Below, in pieces: positions 59,340 through 64,000 of a stretch of 64,000 nucleotides of DNA. The number at the start of each line of letters is the position of its first letter. Position 1 is the stretch's first letter. Location: assembly GCF_041927875.1 (NCBI RefSeq), contig NZ_JBHFHN010000004.1; one strand, 5' to 3'. This DNA is from Paracoccus sp041927875. Its GTDB lineage: Bacteria > Pseudomonadota > Alphaproteobacteria > Rhodobacterales > Rhodobacteraceae. The notes beneath the pieces are model-generated. The model was not told where the DNA came from. It did not search any database and was given only the letters and a program-made list of their open reading frames with translations. The position numbers and the translations under genes were made by a program.

Positions 59340-60190
59340 GCGGGGTCTCGTGTGGCGGTCCATTGGCGGACCATTTCGGCGGGATTGCTATCGGTTGGCG
59401 CAAAGCTGTGCAAGCCGGCGATCAGGTCGGTGGTCAGGGTGATACGCTGATGCGCGCCGGTGGGGGCAGGCGACCAGACCCAGGGCAGCCCGGCGGCATC
59501 GGCCAGTTGGTCCATGCCGATCGGACCGGGGGCGGCGATGTTGATCTGATCGGGCAGCGGCGCGGAGGTGCAGGCAAGGCTCTGCACGACCGCGGCAAGC
59601 GTGGCAGGCCCCAGATAAGAGCGGATCGGCCCGCCACCATCGGCAAAGCGGTCGATGCGGATCGGGGTCTCGGCACTGGCCTTTGGCCCATTCAGCAGCA
59701 GCGCATCGGCCCCGGCGACATTGCCGATGCGCAGGCAGCAGACCTCAAGCCCGCGATCACGCCAGGGCTGACAGGCGGCCTCCATGTCGACCTTGGCGGC
59801 GCCATAGGCGTTCACCGGGCGCAACGGGCTGGCCTCGGACAGGGGCGAGGCATCGGGTGGCGCGCCGTAAACCGCCGAGGATGACGTGAGCAGCACCCGC
59901 CGCGCCCCGGCTGCTTGGGCGGCGGCCAGCGTCGCCTGCGCCAGATCGGTGTTCAGCGACAGGTCGCTGCCGGTGGCCGGGGTGATCCCGGCAAAGGCGA
60001 TGACGCAATCCAGCGGCCCGGTGTCGGGCAGGGGTTCGGTCAGCGGCGACCAGACCAGCCCAGGCCTGTGGCGGGTCTGGATTAGCAGATCGGCGGGCGG
60101 CGGGCGCTGCTGCCAGGCGCGCAGCACCATCCGCCCGACCCGGCCCGAGCCGCCGGTGAACAGCCACCGCGGGCGCGCCTCAGGTGTCAT
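59336..60190 (-). CDS. NAD-dependent epimerase/4-ketoreductase (WreQ/WbpV-like)
   Basis: Extended SDR of 284 residues. The nucleotide motif is FTGGSGRVGRMVLRAW and the active site YGAAKVDMEAACQPW, with VLLTSSSAVYGAPPDASPLSE. By location with the initiating transferase, and because the dehydratase at 40959 makes a UDP-4-keto-6-deoxy-HexNAc, it probably reduces C4 to form UDP-QuiNAc or UDP-FucNAc as the primer. Reads into the mrp gene's 3' end (overlap 11 bases). Confidence 0.75.
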   Translation of the reverse strand: MTPEARPRWLFTGGSGRVGRMVLRAWQQRPPPADLLIQTRHRPGLVWSPLTEPLPDTGPLDCVIAFAGITPATGSDLSLNTDLAQATLAAAQAAGARRVLLTSSSAVYGAPPDASPLSEASPLRPVNAYGAAKVDMEAACQPWRDRGLEVCCLRIGNVAGADALLLNGPKASAETPIRIDRFADGGGPIRSYLGPATLAAVVQSLACTSAPLPDQINIAAPGPIGMDQLADAAGLPWVWSPAPTGAHQRITLTTDLIAGLHSFAPTDSNPAEMVRQWTATRDPA

Positions 60191-61262
60191 CGCGGAACGC
60201 CTCGGCCAGGACTTCGGCCAGATCGCGGAAGGCGGTCGCCGGGGCGCTGTCGGGCTGGGCGCGCACGATCGGCTGGCCGCCGTCGCCGGTCTCGCGCAGG
60301 GTCCGATCAAGCGGCAGCGCGCCCAGAAAGGGGATGCCGCGCGCCTCGGCTTCGGCCTCGCCGCCGCCCTGCCCAAAGACCGGATCGTGAAAGCCGCAAT
60401 TCGGGCAGACATGCATCGACATGTTTTCGATCAGCCCCAGAACTGGGGTGTCGACCTGATCGAACAGGTCGATGGCACGGCGCGCATCCAGCAGGGCGAC
60501 GTCTTGCGGCGTGGTCACGATCACCGCCCCGGTCAGCGGGATCTGCTGGGCCAGGGTGATCTGCACATCGCCGGTGCCGGGCGGCAGGTCGACGACCAGC
60601 ACATCCAGCGGCGCCCAGTCGACCTCGAACAGCATCTGGCGCAGCGCCGTCACCAGGATCGGCCCGCGCCAGACCAAGGCGCGCGACTGTTCAAACAGAA
60701 AGCCCACCGACATGACCTTGATGCCCTGCGCAGAGATCGGGATCATCATGTCCTCGCGCGCGATGGGGCGGGCATCGTCGGCACCCAACATGCGCGGCAA
60801 CGAGGGGCCATAGATGTCGGCATCCAGCAGCCCGACCCGCAGCCCCTGGTCGGCCAGTGCCAGTGCCAGGTTGGCCGAGACGGTGGATTTGCCGACCCCG
60901 CCCTTGCCCGAGCCGACGGCGATCACATGGCGCACGCCCGGAATGCCGGTCGGCCCATCCGGCGCGGTCGGTTGCGGCGCGATCACCGGGGCTGAGGCGA
61001 CCGCCGCGCTGACCGACGTCACGCCCGCCAGCCCGCTCAGCGCCTGCCGCACCGCCTGGGCCAGATCGCGCAGCGCGGCCTCATCGGCGGTGCCGCCCGC
61101 GCCCTGCGGGTCCAACACCATCCGAACCGCGCCATCCGCGCCGATCACCAGACCGCGCGCATGGTCGGCGGCGCTGCCGGCAAGGCCGGGGAGGGACAGG
61201 TCCGACAGGGCTTGCGCCACCCGGTCACGCAGGGCATCGGGTGGGGACGTGCTGTCGGTCAT
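60180..61262 (-). CDS. mrp: Mrp/ApbC-family iron-sulfur carrier ATPase
   Basis: P-loop ATPase of 360 residues that binds and transfers a 4Fe-4S cluster. The N-terminal MIP18-like domain (about 1-85), then the deviant Walker A GSGKGGVGKSTVSANLALALAD (about residue 117), the LLDADIYGPSLPRMLG switch, VVDLPPGTGD, and the C-terminal CxxC in HVCPNCGFH, which bridges a cluster between monomers. The start is the ATG at 61262. It is likely to be transcribed with the SDR and the transferase downstream, although the function is separate. Confidence 0.94.
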   Translation of the reverse strand: MTDSTSPPDALRDRVAQALSDLSLPGLAGSAADHARGLVIGADGAVRMVLDPQGAGGTADEAALRDLAQAVRQALSGLAGVTSVSAAVASAPVIAPQPTAPDGPTGIPGVRHVIAVGSGKGGVGKSTVSANLALALADQGLRVGLLDADIYGPSLPRMLGADDARPIAREDMMIPISAQGIKVMSVGFLFEQSRALVWRGPILVTALRQMLFEVDWAPLDVLVVDLPPGTGDVQITLAQQIPLTGAVIVTTPQDVALLDARRAIDLFDQVDTPVLGLIENMSMHVCPNCGFHDPVFGQGGGEAEAEARGIPFLGALPLDRTLRETGDGGQPIVRAQPDSAPATAFRDLAEVLAEAFRDDT

Positions 61263-61328
61263 CGGCTCTCTCCTGTCGGTGGGGCGTGCGGTGCCAGCGT
61301 TAACCACCCCGAGGTCAGGCGCAAGCTG

Positions 61329-61340
61329 TGACAATATGTC
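61329..61340. promoter_or_regulatory. Candidate operator TGACAATATGTC
   Basis: An imperfect inverted repeat with half-sites TGACA and TGTC(g), close to the mrp start. The same half-sites recur in the second site at 61430-61442 and a half-site at 61371. Regulator unknown. Confidence 0.4.
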
Positions 61341-61429
61341 GCATCTTGGGCGCACCTAACCGGTCTGCAATTTTGTCAGGTCAATGCGCTTGGCCCGCCG
61401 GGGCTTTCCCGCCTAAATCGCGGGGGTGC

Positions 61430-61442
61430 TGACAAAATGTCA
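61430..61442. promoter_or_regulatory. Candidate operator TGACAAAATGTCA
   Basis: Perfect inverted repeat TGACA-AAA-TGTCA, 64 bases upstream of the TACAAT box and about 170 bases before the first gene of the cytochrome group. A gas-, metal- or redox-responsive regulator is possible, but the half-site is too generic to name one. Confidence 0.45.
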
Positions 61443-61612
61443 GTCGACCCATCCGCCAACCATTTTGCTAAGGCTTTGGCTGGACGCGAGTTTTTCTGTC
61501 CCCGTTACAATGTGATGCTAACATCCGGCAGGAATCAGGGGAAAGGCGCCCCGGATGCGCCGCCCCCCACGCTCGCTTGACCGGGCGATCCGCAAAAGGA
61601 AAGGGCTCACGG

Positions 61613-61981
61613 ATGTCACAGTTTACCGCGCGTCACTGGATCTGGATGGCCGCCGCAGCCGCCGCCCTGCCGGTCGCCGCCCTGGCGCAGCAGACCACCG
61701 ATGCGCCCGCAGCCGATGCGCCCGCAGCCGCCCCGGCTGCCGAGGCCAGCCCCTATCTGTACATCGCCGGTGTAAAGCCGTGGGAACGCCCCGCCGGCGC
61801 GCCGGTCATTACCGAATATGTGAAATCGCCGGAATGGTATGCCAACGCCCTTTTTGGCGTCAGCGAACCCTATCCGGCCAGCCTGGGCTTTCTTGAGGAT
61901 CAGGGCGGCTGGTGGACGCCGTTCAACCATCCCGGGATGCCTGGCCCCTACGACATTCGCGGCTGGCACGCTGCGAATTGA
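61613..61981 (+). CDS. Small secreted aromatic-rich protein of unknown function
   Basis: Product of 122 residues with a signal peptide (about residues 1-25, ending ALPVAALAQ), an Ala/Pro linker (QTTDAPAADAPAAAPAAEA), then a compact, Trp/Tyr/Pro-rich region: GVKPWERPAGAPVITEY, PEWYANALFGVSEPYP, WWTPFNHPGMPGPYDIRGW. No cysteine and no heme site are present. AAAAGGAAAGGG precedes the ATG at 61613. I do not recognise the family. It leads the Met-rich protein and the cytochrome, so it probably works with them in the periplasm. Confidence 0.75.
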   Translation: MSQFTARHWIWMAAAAAALPVAALAQQTTDAPAADAPAAAPAAEASPYLYIAGVKPWERPAGAPVITEYVKSPEWYANALFGVSEPYPASLGFLEDQGGWWTPFNHPGMPGPYDIRGWHAAN

Positions 61982-61982
61982 G

Positions 61983-62007
61983 GTGCGGCGGGCAATCGCC
62001 TGCACCG
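61983..62007 (+). other. Stem-loop between the small secreted gene and the Met-rich gene
   Basis: GGTGC GGCG faces CGCC T GCACC with a GGCAAT loop, immediately after the stop at 61981. No U-tract follows, so it may stabilise the upstream message or partly terminate it. It leaves a 70-base leader before the Met-rich gene. Confidence 0.45.
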
Positions 62008-62076
62008 CCGTCCGGCACGCCGGATGAAGCCCTGGGCAACCGGGAATGGTTACGCGGAACCCAAAGGAGAGAAGTT

Positions 62077-62976
62077 ATGACCAAGACCTTCAAAGTGACC
62101 CTGGCCGCCGCCCTGTGCACTGGCGCGCTGCTGTCGGTCGCTCAGGCCGAAGGCATGTCGGGCATGTCCGGCATGGACGGCATGAGCGGCATGTCGGGCA
62201 TGGGTGGCATGTCCGGTATGAGCGGCATGGCCGGTATGGACGGCATGTCGGGGATGTCGGGTATGGCCGGTGACGCCGGCTGGGCCTGCACCCAGTGGAC
62301 CTTCGCTCCGGCCCAATCGCAAGTCGGCATGGGCGGTATGTCCGGGATGGGCGGCATGTCAGGTATGTCCGGCATGGGTGGCATGTCCGGTATGAGCGGT
62401 ATGTCGGGTATGGGTGGCATGGGCGGTATGGCCGGTATGGATGGCATGTCCGGCATGGGTGGCATGTCCGGTATGAGCGGCATGGGCGGTATGTCGGGTA
62501 TGTCCGGCATGGGCGGTATGGCCGGTATGGATGGCATGTCGGGCATGGGTGGCATGGCCGGTATGGACGGCATGTCGGGCATGGGCGGCATGTCCGGTAT
62601 GAGCGGCATGGGCGGCATGTCGGGCATGTCCGGCATGGGCGGTATGGCCGGTATGGATGGCATGTCGGGCATGGGCGGCATGTCCGGTATGAGCGGCATG
62701 GGCGGTATGTCGGGTATGTCCGGCATGGGCGGCATGGCCGGTATGGACGGCATGTCGGGCATGGGCGGTATGGCCGGTATGGATGGCATGTCGGGCATGG
62801 GTGGCATGTCGGGTATGTCCGGCATGGGCGGCATGAGCGGTATGTCGGGCATGTCCGGCATGGCCGGTCACACCGCGCCCGGCTGGGTTTGCACCCAGTG
62901 GTCGGTCTCGGGCCAGTCGGGCATGTCGGGTATGTCCGGCATGGGCGGCACCTGGACGCCCCCTGCCTCGAACTGA
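62077..62976 (+). CDS. Exported Met-X-Gly repeat protein (GMSGM-rich)
   Basis: Of the 299 residues, 228 belong to 76 Met-X-Gly tripeptides, with X = Ser, Gly, Ala or Asp. A signal peptide (residues 1-24, MTKTFKVTLAAALCTGALLSVAQA) is followed by 13 tripeptides, the segment DAGWACTQWTFAPAQSQ (about 66-82), 60 tripeptides, then GWVCTQWSVSGQ (about 269-280), three tripeptides and TWTPPASN. The two GW(A/V)CTQW motifs are the only cysteines in the mature protein. AAAGGAGAG is the ribosome site. So much methionine in an exported protein suggests Cu(I) or other soft-metal binding, or oxidant scavenging; no known family is recognised. Confidence 0.85.
   Translation: MTKTFKVTLAAALCTGALLSVAQAEGMSGMSGMDGMSGMSGMGGMSGMSGMAGMDGMSGMSGMAGDAGWACTQWTFAPAQSQVGMGGMSGMGGMSGMSGMGGMSGMSGMSGMGGMGGMAGMDGMSGMGGMSGMSGMGGMSGMSGMGGMAGMDGMSGMGGMAGMDGMSGMGGMSGMSGMGGMSGMSGMGGMAGMDGMSGMGGMSGMSGMGGMSGMSGMGGMAGMDGMSGMGGMAGMDGMSGMGGMSGMSGMGGMSGMSGMSGMAGHTAPGWVCTQWSVSGQSGMSGMSGMGGTWTPPASN
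62419..62850 (+). repeat. 216-base tandem duplication inside the Met-rich gene
   Basis: Tripeptides 11-34 and 35-58 of the long repeat block have the same order of X residues, so 24 tripeptides (216 bases, 62419-62634) are repeated at 62635-62850 with only synonymous changes. Each unit contains a 90-base, a 36-base and a second 90-base sub-unit. Such a structure arises by slippage or unequal recombination and should vary in length between strains. Confidence 0.85.
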
Positions 62977-62985
62977 GGTTGTGGG

Positions 62986-63016
62986 CCGGGACGCCTGACC
63001 GGGCGCCCCGGATTTT
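62986..63016 (+). terminator. Hairpin terminator or attenuator after the Met-rich gene
   Basis: CCGGGACGCC (62986-62995) pairs with GGCGCCCCGG (63002-63011) with one mismatch, followed by ATTTTG. It lies 10 bases past the stop. A second GC hairpin (about 63033-63058) follows in the leader of the cytochrome gene. They may reduce read-through to the cytochrome. Confidence 0.65.
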
Positions 63017-63097
63017 GTGACGAGTGAAACCTCCGGGGGGCGGGCATTCGCCCCTCGGAACCTGAACGAAAAGATCGGATGAATAGCGGGTGCCAAG

Positions 63098-64000
63098 ATG
63101 CGATCAATGGAACGACTACTGGGACTTTTGACCTTCGCCCTGTATATCGGGACGGGATTGCTGGCGCTTTTCAACGTCAGCAATCTGATCGCCTATGTGA
63201 TGAACAAGCCGGCGATCGCCCAGGTGGCGACGACCGCCGCGCCCGCACCCGAGGGGATGGCCGCGACGACAGCGCCGACCCCTGCCGCGGTTCCCGCCGC
63301 AGCGCCCGAGGCCGCGCCGGTCGCCCTCGCTGCAGCGACACCTGCCGCCACGCCTGCCGCAGCGCCCGCCGGGCTGGACCCCGCCGCCGGTGAAAAGGTC
63401 TTTGCCAAATGCAAGGCCTGCCATGACGCCAAGACGGATGGCAAATCCAAGACCGGCCCGAACCTGTGGAACATCGTCGGTCGCGCGCCGCATGCAGCCG
63501 AGGGTTTCAAATATTCCGACGCGATGCTGGCCGACACCGAGGCCTGGACGCCGGAACAGCTTGACGCCTATCTGGCCGATCCGAAAAAATCCATCCCCGG
63601 CAACAAGATGGCCTTCGCGGGCATCAAGGACGCGGGTGATCGTCACAATCTGATCGCCTGGCTGGCCCAGCAGGCCGACACCCCGATCGCGCCCGAGGCG
63701 CTGCCCTTTCCGGCCGCTGCTGGTGCGGCTGCCCCGGCCGCCGAAGCGCCTGCCGCCGAGACCGCCGCAGCCGAACCGGCTGCCGCCGATCCCGCAGCCG
63801 AACCTGTAGCCGAGCCGGTGGCCGACGCCCCGGCCCCGGTCTATGTCGACCCGCCCGCCCTGACCGAGGCCCAGCAGGCCGAAATCGACGCCCGTGTGGC
63901 CGCGCTGACCGAAGCGGTGAAGGGCATGGATTACGAACGCGCCCGCCACCACCCGCTGCATTACCCGCCGCAGATCGCGCAGGCCTCGGATCAGGAATGC
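63098..64000 (+). CDS. Membrane-anchored c-type cytochrome (partial, runs off window)
   Basis: 301 codons are visible and no stop is reached. A membrane anchor (about residues 8-34) is followed by an Ala/Pro linker, then a class I cytochrome c domain (about 93-190) with heme site CKACH (residues 105-109), KTGPNLWNIVGR, GFKYSDAML and a likely Met ligand in NKMAFAG. A second Ala/Pro/Glu linker (about 205-255) leads to a helical part, MDYERARHHPLHYPP, ending DQEC at the window edge; that Cys may begin a second CxxCH. An alternative start is ATG 63107. It follows the Met-rich gene by 121 bases, so it probably carries electrons for that system. Confidence 0.85.
   Translation, partial: MRSMERLLGLLTFALYIGTGLLALFNVSNLIAYVMNKPAIAQVATTAAPAPEGMAATTAPTPAAVPAAAPEAAPVALAAATPAATPAAAPAGLDPAAGEKVFAKCKACHDAKTDGKSKTGPNLWNIVGRAPHAAEGFKYSDAMLADTEAWTPEQLDAYLADPKKSIPGNKMAFAGIKDAGDRHNLIAWLAQQADTPIAPEALPFPAAAGAAAPAAEAPAAETAAAEPAAADPAAEPVAEPVADAPAPVYVDPPALTEAQQAEIDARVAALTEAVKGMDYERARHHPLHYPPQIAQASDQEC

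Larger units (their letters stand above)
61263..61612. other. Intergenic regulatory region between mrp and the cytochrome group
   Basis: 350 bases divergent from mrp, with no gene. They contain two palindrome-like sites, TGACAATATGTC (61329-61340) and TGACAAAATGTCA (61430-61442), a half-site TTTTGTCA (61371-61378), and a TACAAT -10-like box at 61506-61511. Together these suggest a regulated promoter for the genes at 61613 onward. Confidence 0.5.

Noticed and set aside
62142..62861. Minus-strand Met-Pro-Asp-Ile repeat frame and a plus-strand Gly-Arg-His repeat frame in the Met-rich gene
   Set aside because: They arise from the same 9-base rhythm; only the M-X-G frame has a signal peptide, a ribosome site and non-repeat motifs at its ends.
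62160..62870. CRISPR-like array
   Set aside because: The repeats are contiguous coding tripeptides, without unique spacers.

Overview
The window is GC-rich chromosomal DNA that looks like an alphaproteobacterium of the Rhodobacterales, probably Paracoccus-like. The basis is the strong G/C third-position bias, the frequent 4-base ATGA gene overlaps, a TRAP transporter, the LacI-linked gluconate genes, and the thiCOSGE and thiBPQ sets each behind a TPP riboswitch. The genus is an inference from style; there is no rRNA or tRNA gene to anchor it.

Layout. 1-590: the end of an IS3-type insertion sequence at the left edge, then about 500 bases without a gene, holding an 8-copy hexamer repeat. 590-4075: thiBPQ thiamine/TPP ABC importer on the minus strand behind a TPP riboswitch, with a decayed duplicate of the thiQ 5' end between thiP and thiQ. 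4130-7035: cysK, aroC and an FkbM methyltransferase. 7069-12323: a second TPP riboswitch, thiC-thiO-thiS-thiG-thiE, and convergent thiD. 12390-23368: a sugar-acid catabolic island (TRAP transporter, LacI regulator, 5-ketogluconate reductase, gluconokinase, hydroxyacid dehydrogenases, idonate dehydrogenase, SMP-30 lactonase, 6-phosphogluconate dehydrogenase) tied together by three near-identical TGTTATCGATAACA operators. 23434-27551: ugpBAEC glycerol-3-phosphate importer. 27651-33980: cell-wall proteins (extensin-like, L,D-transpeptidase), a DMT exporter, an HU-type protein, AMP nucleosidase and an SDR.

33977-60190 is a surface polysaccharide locus: dTDP-L-rhamnose genes (rfbCBDA with an embedded membrane hydrolase), a YjbF/YjbH outer-membrane pair, a PglF/WbpM-type dehydratase, Wzy-like polymerase, Wzz-like chain-length protein, a pseudaminic acid operon (wzx-pseC-F-G-H-I plus a KpsS-like transferase), a UDP-L-FucNAc set (fnlABC) with two GT4 transferases, and an initiating sugar-phosphate transferase with a 4-ketoreductase. 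These predict a Wzx/Wzy polymer built from rhamnose, pseudaminic acid, L-FucNAc and a 6-deoxy-HexNAc primer. The pse set has no pseB; the FnlA dehydratase probably supplies the shared 4-keto intermediate.

60180-64000: an Mrp/ApbC Fe-S ATPase, then what I consider the most novel part: a small secreted aromatic-rich protein, an exported protein made almost entirely of 76 Met-X-Gly tripeptides with two GW[A/V]CTQW motifs, and a membrane-anchored c-type cytochrome that runs off the right edge. I do not recognise this three-gene group as a described system.
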